A stretch of DNA of 64,000 nucleotides from Paenibacillaceae bacterium (GTDB taxonomy: Bacteria; Bacillota; Bacilli; Paenibacillales; Paenibacillaceae), in assembly GCA_900766135.1 (NCBI GenBank), contig CAAFUF010000034.1:1-64000 (forward strand). Direction: 5' to 3'. Shown here piece after piece: positions 43,756-52,692 of the stretch (the first letter of the stretch is position 1; every line of letters begins with the position of its first letter). A program made the position numbers and the translations under genes. The notes beneath the pieces were generated by a model. It did not search any database, was not told the origin of the DNA, and was given only the letters and a program-made list of their open reading frames with translations.

Positions 43756-43833
43756 ATGCTTGAACTGGAGTTCGGCAGGTTAATCCTCAGATTATCGCAA
43801 AGGAGAATCGAATATGTCAGAAACAGTAACTGA
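43756..43833 (+). CDS. Candidate 25-aa leader peptide before yjlC
   Basis: ATG at 43756 is preceded at ideal distance by AAAGGAGG, the strongest ribosome site in this region. The frame encodes MLELEFGRLILRLSQRRIEY and five more residues, and stops at 43833, 20 bases inside yjlC (start 43814). Ribosomes finishing it would reach the yjlC start, so it may couple or tune yjlC translation. No similarity recognised; it could also be a chance frame with yjlC using AAAGGAG at 43799. Confidence 0.45.
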   Translation: MLELEFGRLILRLSQRRIEYVRNSN

Positions 43834-44254
43834 AACGAAGGCGGAGCAAACTGCAGTCCCGGCCGCTAGCGGGCAGCAGGAGCTCCTGGAGCAGCTCTTG
43901 AAGCCGGAGGTGCAGCAATCGCTGACCGCCCTGGTGGAGCAGCTTCCCAAATTGAACGAACTCGTAGGGGTTTTGACGAAAACGTATGATTTTGCCAAAA
44001 CGGTGGCTGCGGACGAAGTCCTGAAGAGCGATACCGTTGGCGCCATTTCGGAAATCGCCGGACCGGTCGTGGGCAAAGTGAAGCATCTGGCCGCGAACGT
44101 CATCGAAGCGAAAGACCGCGCCGAGGACAGCCAAGAGGTGATCGGCGTGTTTGGGTTAATGAAGATGCTGAAGGATCCGCAAACCCAAAAGCTGCTTCGG
44201 TTCGTGAACGCTTATCTTCAAGTTTCCGGTGAACGGGACCGTCATCAAAACTAA
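43814..44254 (+). CDS. yjlC: DUF1641 protein, YjlC-like
   Basis: A 146-aa protein: acidic/Gln-rich N-terminus, then a helical DUF1641 region (LVEQLPKLNELVGVLTKTYDF; GVFGLMKMLKDPQTQKLLRFVNAYLQ). In B. subtilis the homologue precedes the NADH dehydrogenase gene in one operon, as here (17-bp gap). Function unknown; association with the membrane dehydrogenase is plausible. AAAGGAG lies upstream. Confidence 0.88.
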   Translation: MSETVTETKAEQTAVPAASGQQELLEQLLKPEVQQSLTALVEQLPKLNELVGVLTKTYDFAKTVAADEVLKSDTVGAISEIAGPVVGKVKHLAANVIEAKDRAEDSQEVIGVFGLMKMLKDPQTQKLLRFVNAYLQVSGERDRHQN

Positions 44255-44270
44255 CGGAGGAAAAACGATT

Positions 44271-45449
44271 ATGTCAAAACACATTTTAATTTTGGGCGCC
44301 GGCTACGGCGGCGTACTCAGCGCTTTGTCGGCCCGTAAATTCATGGATAAATCGCAGGCGCGGATCACGGTAGTCAACCAATATCCGACGCATCAGATCA
44401 TCACCGAGCTGCATCGTTTGGCGGCGGGCAGCATTTCGGAACGCGCGGTGTCTTTGCCGCTGGAGAAGCTGTTCAAAGGAAAAGACATCGATCTGCGGAT
44501 CGCCAAAGTGGAGAATTTCTCGGTCGACAAGAAAGAAGTCAAACTCTCCGACGGCACGGTTTTGTCCTATGATGCCCTCGTCGTTGGATTAGGCAGCATC
44601 ACCGCTTATTTCGGCATTCCAGGTTTGGAAAAGTACAGTATGGTGCTGAAATCGGCGGACGACGCCAAACGGATTCACGAGCATATCGAATCCCGTATCC
44701 GTGAATATGCAGCCTCCGGCAACGAAGCGGATGCATCCATCGTGATCGGCGGCGGCGGTTTGACGGGCGTCGAGCTTGTTGGGGAAATCGCCGATAAGCT
44801 GCCTGAGCTGACGAAGAACTACGGTGTTTCCCAAAGCGACATCAAGCTGATGCTCGTGGAAGCGGGACCGAAAATTTTGCCGGTGCTTCCGGACGTCCTG
44901 ATCGAACGCGCCACGGCCAGCCTTGAGAAACGCGGCGTGAGGTTCTTGACCGGTCTGCCGGTGACCAATGTGGAAGGCAACACGATTGATCTTAAAGACG
45001 GACAAAAGCTCGTGGCGAATACCTTCGTATGGACGGGCGGCGTGCAAGGCAATCCGCTGGTTGGCGAATCGGGCTTGGAAGTGAACCGCGGCCGCGCTTC
45101 GGTCAATGAGTTCCTGCAGTCCGTTTCCCATCCGGACGTGTTTGTGGCCGGCGACAGCGCCGTGTACATGGGCCCGGACGGCCGTCCTTACCCGCCGACG
45201 GCGCAAATCGCCTGGCAAATGGGCGAGCTGATCGGCTACAATCTGTTCGCATACCTTGGCGGCAAGCAACTGAACGCGTTCAGCCCGGTCAACTCCGGTA
45301 CGCTGGCTTCCCTGGGGCGCAAGGACGCCGTAGCGACGATCGGCGCGAGCAATACCCAGCTGCGCGGCTTGCCGGCAACGATGATGAAGGAAGCGAGCAA
45401 CATCCGTTACCTATCCCATATCAAAGCGCTTGACGCCCTGGCTTACTAA
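44271..45449 (+). CDS. ndh: Type II NADH dehydrogenase
   Basis: A single-subunit, non-proton-pumping NADH:quinone oxidoreductase (392 aa), peripheral on the inner membrane. FAD-binding GAGYGG near the start, NAD-binding IGGGGLTGVELVGE near residue 165, and AGDSAVYMGPDGRPYPPTAQ in the C-terminal half are typical of the NDH-2 family. ACGGAGG precedes the ATG. It supplies reduced menaquinone to oxidases such as the bd enzyme encoded 6 kb upstream. Probably controlled by Rex with yjlC. Confidence 0.93.
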   Translation: MSKHILILGAGYGGVLSALSARKFMDKSQARITVVNQYPTHQIITELHRLAAGSISERAVSLPLEKLFKGKDIDLRIAKVENFSVDKKEVKLSDGTVLSYDALVVGLGSITAYFGIPGLEKYSMVLKSADDAKRIHEHIESRIREYAASGNEADASIVIGGGGLTGVELVGEIADKLPELTKNYGVSQSDIKLMLVEAGPKILPVLPDVLIERATASLEKRGVRFLTGLPVTNVEGNTIDLKDGQKLVANTFVWTGGVQGNPLVGESGLEVNRGRASVNEFLQSVSHPDVFVAGDSAVYMGPDGRPYPPTAQIAWQMGELIGYNLFAYLGGKQLNAFSPVNSGTLASLGRKDAVATIGASNTQLRGLPATMMKEASNIRYLSHIKALDALAY

Positions 45450-45472
45450 GCCAAGGTTGCGATAAGGAACCC

Positions 45473-45514
45473 AAAAAGAGTCGCCGGAAGGATCCTCCTC
45501 CCGGCGACTCTTTT
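45473..45514. terminator. Bidirectional terminator between ndh and gdhA
   Basis: AAAAGAGTCGCCGG (45474-45487) pairs perfectly with CCGGCGACTCTTTT (45501-45514). It serves the convergent ndh and glutamate dehydrogenase genes. Confidence 0.93.
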
Positions 45515-45528
45515 ACTTAAGATAACCT

Positions 45529-46905
45529 TTATACAATACCGTGAGCCAACATGGCGTCGGCAACTTTGAGGAAGCCGGCGATATTGGAACCCACGACCAG
45601 GTTGTCGGCATAACCGTATTCCTCAGCCGCTTTCACGCTGCTTTGGTAGATGTTGCGCATAATGTCCTTGAGCTTGGCATCCACTTCTTCGAATGTCCAG
45701 GCAAGTCTTGCGCTGTTCTGCGCCATTTCCAGCGCGGAGACGGCAACCCCGCCGGCATTGGCCGCCTTGGCCGGTCCGAAGTATACGCCATTGTTCAGAT
45801 AGACTTCAATGGCTTCCAATGTGGACGGCATGTTTGCCCCTTCGGCCACATATTTGACCCCGTTTGCGACCAGCTGCTTCGCGGCCGCTTCATTGATTTC
45901 GTTCTGCGTCGCGCAAGGCAAAGCGATGTCGCAAGGGATGCTCCAGATGTTCTGGCATCCTTCCACATATTCGGCAGTAGGATGCTCGTTAACGTAATCC
46001 TTGATCCGTTTCCGTTCCACTTCTTTCAGACGTTTCACCGTTTCGAGATCAATGCCGTTTTTGTCGTAGACGTAACCGTTCGAATCGCTGCAAGCAACGA
46101 CCTTCGCGCCGAGCTGCTGTGCTTTCTCGATGGCATAGATCGATACGTTGCCGGAGCCGGAGACGACGACGGTTTTCCCTGTGAAGCTATCACCGCGGCT
46201 CGCCAGCATTTCGCTCGTGAAATAGACCAGTCCGTAACCCGTCGCTTCGGTCCGCGTCAAGCTACCCCCGTAAGTAAGGCCTTTCCCGGTCAATACCCCG
46301 GTTTCATTGCCGTACAGCCGTTTGTATTGGCCGAACATGTAGCCGATCTCCCGGGCACCCACGCCGATGTCCCCTGCAGGAACGTCCGTATCCGGACCGA
46401 TGTATTTGGACAGCTCCGTCATGAAGCTTTGCGTAAAGCGCATCACTTCGAGGTCGGATTTGCCTTTCGGGTCGAAGTCGGATCCGCCTTTGCCGCCGCC
46501 GATCGGCTGACCCGTTAAGGAGTTTTTGAAAATCTGCTCGAATCCGAGGAATTTGATGATGCTGGCGTTCACGGACGGATGGAAGCGGAGTCCGCCTTTA
46601 TAAGGACCGATCGCACTGTTGAATTGAACCCGGAAACCGCGGTTGACTTGCACTTTGCCTTGATCGTCAACCCAAGGTACGCGGAAGCTGACCATTCTTT
46701 CCGGCTCGACGATCCGTTCGAGAATCCCCTGCTCCTGGTATTTCGGATGTTTGGCGAACACGGGAACCAACGAGTCGAGGATTTCCTTGACGGCTTGGTG
46801 AAACTCAAGCTCCCCCGGATTCCGTTGTTGGACGGCTTGGTATACCTGATTTACATAATTGCGGGCTGCCTCTAAGCCTGCTTCGCGCTGCTGTGTTAAA
46901 GCCAT
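45529..46905 (-). CDS. gdhA: Glutamate dehydrogenase, hexameric NADP type
   Basis: Interconverts 2-oxoglutarate plus ammonia and glutamate (458 aa, length of the hexameric class I enzymes). Catalytic-lysine region GGGKGGSDFDPKGKSD, RFHPSVNASIIKFLGFEQ and the nucleotide-binding VVVSGSGNVSIYAIEK are visible. The ATG at 46905 is preferred, eight bases after AAGGTGGAG; the GTG at 46914 overlaps that site. NADP preference is inferred from family resemblance. Possibly influenced by the GltC-like regulator nearby. Confidence 0.95.
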   Translation of the reverse strand: MALTQQREAGLEAARNYVNQVYQAVQQRNPGELEFHQAVKEILDSLVPVFAKHPKYQEQGILERIVEPERMVSFRVPWVDDQGKVQVNRGFRVQFNSAIGPYKGGLRFHPSVNASIIKFLGFEQIFKNSLTGQPIGGGKGGSDFDPKGKSDLEVMRFTQSFMTELSKYIGPDTDVPAGDIGVGAREIGYMFGQYKRLYGNETGVLTGKGLTYGGSLTRTEATGYGLVYFTSEMLASRGDSFTGKTVVVSGSGNVSIYAIEKAQQLGAKVVACSDSNGYVYDKNGIDLETVKRLKEVERKRIKDYVNEHPTAEYVEGCQNIWSIPCDIALPCATQNEINEAAAKQLVANGVKYVAEGANMPSTLEAIEVYLNNGVYFGPAKAANAGGVAVSALEMAQNSARLAWTFEEVDAKLKDIMRNIYQSSVKAAEEYGYADNLVVGSNIAGFLKVADAMLAHGIV

Positions 46906-47117
46906 GATATCCACTCCACCTTTCTTGTGTGCGTAATCGGATGAGTACGTTCACCTTTTCACGATATTTATGACCTCTATTGTAATATTGATGTAAGCTA
47001 TTAACAAAGCTAATTTGAGATCAAGTTGATGATCGAATGAGATGAACTGAAGCGGGGGAGCGGCCTTACGCGAGCTGGATCAAGAATATTATGTCCGGCG
47101 AAAGCGCGTTTCAGACG

Positions 47118-47163
47118 AAAAAACGGCCGTTTCCGCACAGGGTTTCGTTGCGGATCGGCCGTT
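47118..47163 (-). terminator. Terminator after the nitroreductase gene
   Basis: On the minus strand AACGGCCG... pairs with ...CGGCCGTT (47156-47163 with 47122-47129) and is followed by a T-run. It lies downstream of the nitroreductase stop and upstream of gdhA, so gdhA has its own promoter in 46906-47117. Confidence 0.85.
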
Positions 47164-47178
47164 CTTGGGTAAAGATAA

Positions 47179-47829
47179 TTATTGCTGGAACGAGTTCCAG
47201 TGCGCGACTTGGTCCACCGAAAGGCGGGGGGTTGCATGCGCCGATTTTGCCGCCTTGCCGATGGCGATCAGCAGGATCGGTTTCAAGGTTTCCGGAACCT
47301 CGAAAGCCTCGGCGAATTTCTCGGCGTTATATCCGCCCATCGGTACCGTATCGTAGCCTTTGGCTTTGGCGATCAGCATCAGCTGCATCGATACCAGCCC
47401 GGCGTCCAGGAGGTTGACTTGATGCAAACGTTCCGGTCCCATGCCGCCATAACCTTTATGCAGACGCTCCACAAAGCTGATCTTGACCTCTTCCGTCATC
47501 GCGCCAAGCTGTACGGCCTCGGCGTAAATCTCCTCGGCGCGCTCGTACGAGCGGAGATCGCCCAGTACGGCAATCACGGCTGCCGAATCAACGACCTGTT
47601 GCTGATTGTTGGCGATCGGGAGCAGCTTTTGCTTCAATTCCGGTTCATCGATGATCAGAAAACGCCATGGCTGCAGATTGGACGACGACGGAGCGGATAA
47701 GGACAACTCCACGATTTCTTTCAGTTCCTCGCGGGGAATTTTCACGGAAGGATCGTAAACGCGAACGGAATGCCGTTCCTTCAGTACGGTATAAAAATCA
47801 TTTAAGTCCACTTGATTTAGCGTGCTCAT
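47179..47829 (-). CDS. Nitroreductase-family flavoprotein
   Basis: An FMN-dependent NAD(P)H oxidoreductase (216 aa). Family marks: RHSVRVYDPSVKIPREEL, SAPSSSNLQPWRF (FMN phosphate contact) and VPMGGYNAEKFAEAF near the end. It resembles YodC/YdgI-type enzymes acting on nitro compounds or quinones. ATG 47829 follows GGGTGGAG by seven bases. It diverges from the oxidoreductase gene at 48015. Confidence 0.9.
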   Translation of the reverse strand: MSTLNQVDLNDFYTVLKERHSVRVYDPSVKIPREELKEIVELSLSAPSSSNLQPWRFLIIDEPELKQKLLPIANNQQQVVDSAAVIAVLGDLRSYERAEEIYAEAVQLGAMTEEVKISFVERLHKGYGGMGPERLHQVNLLDAGLVSMQLMLIAKAKGYDTVPMGGYNAEKFAEAFEVPETLKPILLIAIGKAAKSAHATPRLSVDQVAHWNSFQQ

Positions 47830-48014
47830 GTACAAACTCCACCCTTTCTATTTTCGTTTTCTGTATGTGACCAGTATAATCCTCAACTGTTATGAATTCA
47901 AGTACAGTTCATTCGGTATATAGAAAGCCTAAAGCTTGAGGTTACTTAGGATAACCATTATCTTAAAGAGGTAATGGATCGAGTTCGAATTTTTTAAATA
48001 CAGGAGGGAATCAC

Positions 48015-48992
48015 ATGACATTGCAGATCGGAATCGTCGGTACAGGTTGGTTTAGCAAGGTGCATGGTGACATTTTGGCGGGCTTGGAAGGCGTTCGAGT
48101 GGCGGCTGTCACCGGAACGACGTCTGCCAAAGCGCAGGCCTTGGCAGACCGCTACCCGGGGGCGATCGGCTTCGGCAGCTTAACGGATATGCTGGATTCG
48201 CAGAAGCTCGATGCCGTTTATCTCTGTATCCCGCCGATGGCGCACGGGGACATCGAAGCCGAGTTGATCGAGCGGGGCATTCCCTTTTTCGTGGAAAAAC
48301 CGCTTTCCGCGGGCCTAGCCACGCCGCAGGGCATTCTTGCGCGTTTGGAGCAGAAGCCGTTGGTTCATGCGGTAGGTTATCATTTTCGTTATAAAGAGTC
48401 GATCCGCAAGCTGAAGGAATCCCTGGAGGGTCGGACGATCGGCATGGCTTTGGGCGGATGGATGGGCGATATGCCGCAAGTGGCTTGGTGGCGGAGCCAA
48501 GAGGGGTCGGGCGGACAGTTCGTGGAGCAGACGACGCATATCGTAGACCTGCTGCGGTATACGGCTGGCGAGGTCGCTGAGGTTTATGCCGCCTACGGGA
48601 ATCGCGTTGTGCAGGAGCGCTTCGATAACGTGACCGTCCCGGACGTCGGTACCGTTACGATGAAGCTGCAAAGCGGAGCGGTCGCCACCCTCTCCAATAC
48701 CTGCATCCTACCGGGCGGCGTGTCCGAGGTAGGGCTTCATTTGTACACCGATGCCGGCATTCTGGCCTGGAGCCCGGAGCGGCTGGAAATCCATCTGCCG
48801 GGGACCAAGACGGCGTACACCGGGCAGGATAATCCCTACTTAGCCGAAACCGAGGCGTTTATCCATGCCCTGCGTACCGGCGATACCTCGCGGATTTTGT
48901 CCGATTACGCCGATGCCGTGAAAACCCAGCAGATCACTTGCGCGGCTCTAGAATCGGCCCGGACGGGGAGTCCGGTACGTATTGGGGAGTAA
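48015..48992 (+). CDS. Gfo/Idh/MocA-family oxidoreductase
   Basis: A predicted NAD(P)-dependent sugar dehydrogenase (325 aa): Rossmann motif GIVGTGWFSKVH, catalytic FVEKPLSAG and the later QTTHIVDLLRYTAG segment with the conserved His-Asp pair of the active site. AGGAGGG precedes the ATG. Its stop is 6 bp from the stop of the response regulator gene on the other strand, so the transcripts must overlap. Confidence 0.9.
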   Translation: MTLQIGIVGTGWFSKVHGDILAGLEGVRVAAVTGTTSAKAQALADRYPGAIGFGSLTDMLDSQKLDAVYLCIPPMAHGDIEAELIERGIPFFVEKPLSAGLATPQGILARLEQKPLVHAVGYHFRYKESIRKLKESLEGRTIGMALGGWMGDMPQVAWWRSQEGSGGQFVEQTTHIVDLLRYTAGEVAEVYAAYGNRVVQERFDNVTVPDVGTVTMKLQSGAVATLSNTCILPGGVSEVGLHLYTDAGILAWSPERLEIHLPGTKTAYTGQDNPYLAETEAFIHALRTGDTSRILSDYADAVKTQQITCAALESARTGSPVRIGE

Positions 48993-48998
48993 ACCATC

Positions 48999-50663
48999 TC
49001 AATCTATCGGTTGATTAGCCGAAGGATTCAACCCATTTCTCTTTTTCTCCTGATATTCGCCCGGGGGCAATCCGAAGTGTTGCTTGAAGACGTGCGAGAA
49101 GTGCTTAGCGCTGAGATAGCCGACTTGCTCCGCAATATCGTAGATTTTTTGCTCTCCCGGTCCGGACAGGAGCTTGGCCGCGCGTTCCATTCGGACCCGG
49201 GTGAGGAATTTGATGTATCCTTCCTGCTGGCGCTGGCTGAACACGGTGCTTAAATAGGCCGGGGAGACGCCTAATTTTTCCGCGATCATCGCCAGGCTTA
49301 GCGGCTCCGCATAGTGGGCGACGATATAGGCTTTAGCCTTGGCGACCAGATCGACATCGTCGATATCGCTGGGGGCGGTTTCTTGGCGGAGCAGCGTCTC
49401 GACGGCCTCCATGACCGTTTCGGCGACATGCTCCCGGGTGAGTTGATTGCCGTATACGAGCAGCTTTCTAAGCGTATTTAAAGCGATTTCCGTTTTCGCT
49501 TCGGACGGATTTCCCGCAAGTCGGCGCGCGATATGCGTGATCATTTCGTGTCCGAACAGGAGGGCTTGAGGCACATTCAAAGGATCGATCAGTTCGATCA
49601 CGTCCCTTGCGGCGGCGGCCAAGCCCCAATCCTCATTCGAGCCGAGCGCACCCGCAAAAGCGATCAAGGACCGGTCGATCCGACGAATCCGTGCTGGCAG
49701 GCTTGCCTGACCGTTATCCTGCCAGTCCATTTCATTATAGAAGTACAACTGCCCGCATCCCCGGAGCAGACGAGCTTGCAAAGCGGTTTGGGCTTGCCGG
49801 TAAGAGAGATCGAGCTGCAGCACTTCGCAGACGCCCAAACCTAATGCGCCCGTCAGGCTAAGGCCGGTATGCTGCCGCAGCGCGGAAGCGACCTGTTCAA
49901 ATAACAGGCGGCTTTTTTGCTGTAATTCCTGCGCATCCTCTCCAGCAATGAGCAGACAAGTGTGCTGATCATGATCGCTGAACGCGATTCCGGCTTCGAG
50001 TTCTTCAGCGAGCTCCGAAACCACCCGGTGCAGAATAAACCGGAAAATGCCGCGTTCTTCGAACGGAAGCGATTTTTCGTAAAACGGAACTTCATCAAGA
50101 TTCAGAATCAGAACGGCTGCTTCGGCTTCGATTAAGTTGATCTTGATCCGGTGCATTAACGGATACAAGGTTTTAATTTCAATATGATTTCGCGTAACAA
50201 CGGCGGTCAGGAATTGATGGACTGCCTGTTTTTGCGTCTCTTTTGACACGCTTTGCAGCGCCCGTAACGCCAACTGGCGGCGGTTATCCAGCTCCAGTTC
50301 GCTGGCAATTTTTCCAAGCGCCAGGGTCAACTCCTCCGCCTGAATCGGCTTCAATAAATAATTGCTTACCCCATAACGAATCGCTTCCTGGGCCATGGAA
50401 AATTCATTGTATCCCGACAACAGCAACACTTTTTGTGCAGGATCGGCTTCGGCAATATGACGACAAAGTTCCAAACCGTCCATTTCCGGCATTTTGATAT
50501 CACTGATCACGAGGTCGAAGCGCTGCTCTTTCATCAGATTCAGAGCTTCCACGCCGTCTCCGGCAACCGCCGCAACCTCCCAGCGGGGATCCCATTGCGG
50601 GATATGGGTCCGCAAAAAACGTCCGGTTAGCGGTTCGTCATCAACGATAAGCAAGGTGTACAT
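48999..50663 (-). CDS. YesN-type response regulator, AraC output domain
   Basis: A 554-aa regulator with receiver domain (acidic pair D9/D10, phospho-acceptor D55 in VISDIKMPE, lysine in YLLKPIQ), a middle region without clear motif and a C-terminal AraC-type DNA-binding domain (IAEKLGVSPAYLSTVFSQRQ; DIAEQVGYLSAKHFSHVFKQHFG). ATG 50663 is preferred; AAGGAG lies 12 bases upstream. It follows the kinase gene by 16 bp. The likely target is the divergent importer operon starting at 52693. Confidence 0.94.
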   Translation of the reverse strand: MYTLLIVDDEPLTGRFLRTHIPQWDPRWEVAAVAGDGVEALNLMKEQRFDLVISDIKMPEMDGLELCRHIAEADPAQKVLLLSGYNEFSMAQEAIRYGVSNYLLKPIQAEELTLALGKIASELELDNRRQLALRALQSVSKETQKQAVHQFLTAVVTRNHIEIKTLYPLMHRIKINLIEAEAAVLILNLDEVPFYEKSLPFEERGIFRFILHRVVSELAEELEAGIAFSDHDQHTCLLIAGEDAQELQQKSRLLFEQVASALRQHTGLSLTGALGLGVCEVLQLDLSYRQAQTALQARLLRGCGQLYFYNEMDWQDNGQASLPARIRRIDRSLIAFAGALGSNEDWGLAAAARDVIELIDPLNVPQALLFGHEMITHIARRLAGNPSEAKTEIALNTLRKLLVYGNQLTREHVAETVMEAVETLLRQETAPSDIDDVDLVAKAKAYIVAHYAEPLSLAMIAEKLGVSPAYLSTVFSQRQQEGYIKFLTRVRMERAAKLLSGPGEQKIYDIAEQVGYLSAKHFSHVFKQHFGLPPGEYQEKKRNGLNPSANQPID

Positions 50664-50679
50664 ATCGCTCTTCATCTCC

Positions 50680-52521
50680 TTAGGCAAAGTCGGGCGGAAG
50701 CGCGACCGTCACGGTCGTGCCTTGGCCGGTTTCGCTGTGAATGCGCAGTCCATAGACCGGCCCGTATTTTAGCTTGACGCGTTTGTCGATATTCAACAGG
50801 CCAATGCCGGTTCCCGGCGATCCGCCACGTTGCGTGGAAGCCGTACTATTCTTCGCTCCGGTTCCTTCCGTGCGATCGGAAGTTGCTCCTTGGTCTAACA
50901 TCGCTTGAAGCTCCGCCAGTTTTTCTCCGCTCATGCCTTTTCCGTCATCCTGGATATGAAACAGCGTATTCTCCTCCGTAAGCTCGCTATATAGGCGAAT
51001 CGTCGTTTTCCCCCGCTTCATTTCACAGCCGTGAATCACGGCATTTTCGATGATCGGTTGAAACAGGAGCGAAGGTACGGATGCATTCATCAACGACTCC
51101 TCCACTTCGATCCGGTATTCCAACCGGCCTTCATAGCGGGTGCTTTGGATGCCCAAATAAGCCTGAACCAGTTCCAATTCCCTCCGCAGCGGCAGTTCCT
51201 TGTCCCAGGAGGTTATGCTTCGCATCAGCAGGCTGAGCTGATTCAGATGCAGCAGCGCTTTGTCCTGCTCTCCGCTCTGCATGAGGATTTGAATCATGTT
51301 TAGGGAATTGAAAATGAAGTGAGGGCGAATCTGGCTGTGCAGTGCGTTGATTTGCGCCTCCTGCTGCAACATTTGGGATTCGTACACTTCTTTGACGAGC
51401 TGTGTGTTGGTCGCGAGCATTACGCTGATTTGCCGGGTCAGACGATTAAAAGAGGAACCCAAGTACCCGATTTCATCCTGCCGGTAATAGGGAAATTGAA
51501 CATCCAGTTGGCCGTTCTCCACCTTTTTCATCAGACGCACGATATGCAGCAACGGCCGCAGGAAACGCCGTACGAACATCGCCAGAATGACAATAGCGAG
51601 CAGCGAGCACGCGATGGCGAACAGGAAAGCCTTGTTTCGCGTTTTGACGGAATTGGAATTCAGTTCTTCCATCGAATTGACGGCAACGATCGTCCAATTG
51701 GTCCGGGGCACATTGGCGAAGTTGACGAGGTACGTCTTCCCGTTCTTCTTCATCGTAAAAGGCTCCACCCGGTCGCCGACAGCCTTGATGAACACCTCGT
51801 TGTCCGGATGGGACGAATTCGCGTAAATCTGCTTGCCCTGCCGGTCGATGATAAAAAAACGTCCCTCCCGGCCGACGTCGACTTTGCTGCAAATATTGGC
51901 GATTCCCTTATAATTGGCATCCACTTTGATCAAGCCGAGAACCCGGTCCGTATTCCGGATGCTGCGCAGCCGTTTGACGATGGAGAACACTTCCGTCTTA
52001 TCGTATTTGACGAGCTGCTGGTGGTGCGCCGGAACAAAGATCGCCTCCTGCGTGGACATCGCTTCCTTGTACCAGCCGTACTGGGTAAAATCCTCCTCGG
52101 TATTGATGGTGAGCGGGAAACGTCCGCTGAAGTAGACCTCGTCGGCCAATATAAATACCCTTAAAATATCCGATCTCGGATAGATCATGATCTCGTCGAG
52201 ATAATCCTCAATTAGCCGGCGCTTATCGAGCTGCTTCATCTCCGACCCGCTGACATTCGTGTCCAGCGCATCCATCACCGTTTCGTTGCGGTAAGGAGAC
52301 AGGGCCAGACGGAATAGGTCGTCAAGATAGTTGTTGATATTAATGGACACCTGATCGATCGTCTGCTGAACTTGGTCCGCGGCTTTTTGCCTGGAGTCTT
52401 TCGTATATTCCATATAGGACAGCGCGGAGACGGCGAACACGGAGAGCAGAATGAACATGGCGGTAAAATACAGCAGTTTCGCTCGAATGCTCCAATATTG
52501 ATAAGCTTTGATTTTACGCAC
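50680..52521 (-). CDS. YesM-type sensor histidine kinase
   Basis: A membrane sensor kinase (613 aa) with a helix at about 15-40, a Cache-like extracellular domain, a second helix near 298-320, HAMP, and kinase domain with the phospho-acceptor in RPHFIFNSL, N-box PIIENAVIHG and IQDDGKGM. Between that motif and the glycine lid GTGIGLLNI lies a Ser/Thr/Gly-rich insertion of about 25 residues, longer than usual. Start: the GTG at 52521 has AGGGGTGAGG at good distance, while the GTG at 52530 has none. It diverges from the lipoprotein gene. Confidence 0.93.
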   Translation of the reverse strand: MRKIKAYQYWSIRAKLLYFTAMFILLSVFAVSALSYMEYTKDSRQKAADQVQQTIDQVSININNYLDDLFRLALSPYRNETVMDALDTNVSGSEMKQLDKRRLIEDYLDEIMIYPRSDILRVFILADEVYFSGRFPLTINTEEDFTQYGWYKEAMSTQEAIFVPAHHQQLVKYDKTEVFSIVKRLRSIRNTDRVLGLIKVDANYKGIANICSKVDVGREGRFFIIDRQGKQIYANSSHPDNEVFIKAVGDRVEPFTMKKNGKTYLVNFANVPRTNWTIVAVNSMEELNSNSVKTRNKAFLFAIACSLLAIVILAMFVRRFLRPLLHIVRLMKKVENGQLDVQFPYYRQDEIGYLGSSFNRLTRQISVMLATNTQLVKEVYESQMLQQEAQINALHSQIRPHFIFNSLNMIQILMQSGEQDKALLHLNQLSLLMRSITSWDKELPLRRELELVQAYLGIQSTRYEGRLEYRIEVEESLMNASVPSLLFQPIIENAVIHGCEMKRGKTTIRLYSELTEENTLFHIQDDGKGMSGEKLAELQAMLDQGATSDRTEGTGAKNSTASTQRGGSPGTGIGLLNIDKRVKLKYGPVYGLRIHSETGQGTTVTVALPPDFA

Positions 52522-52692
52522 GTCCCTCACCCCTGTTTCAGTTTATACGGGGAACGCCGCGGTTTCAATGGATATGAAAAAGCAGCACCCCGATCTAAAA
52601 AAAGCGGTGTTTAGGTTCCGGTCCGCTTGCTTTATGCTGAATGACGTAAGGAGCTGCATATTCGGCACGAATCAAAAGGGAGGCACATCAAG

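Noticed and set aside
48993..48998. Terminator between the convergent oxidoreductase and regulator genes
   Set aside because: Only six bases separate the stop codons, and no stem with T-run was found at either gene end.
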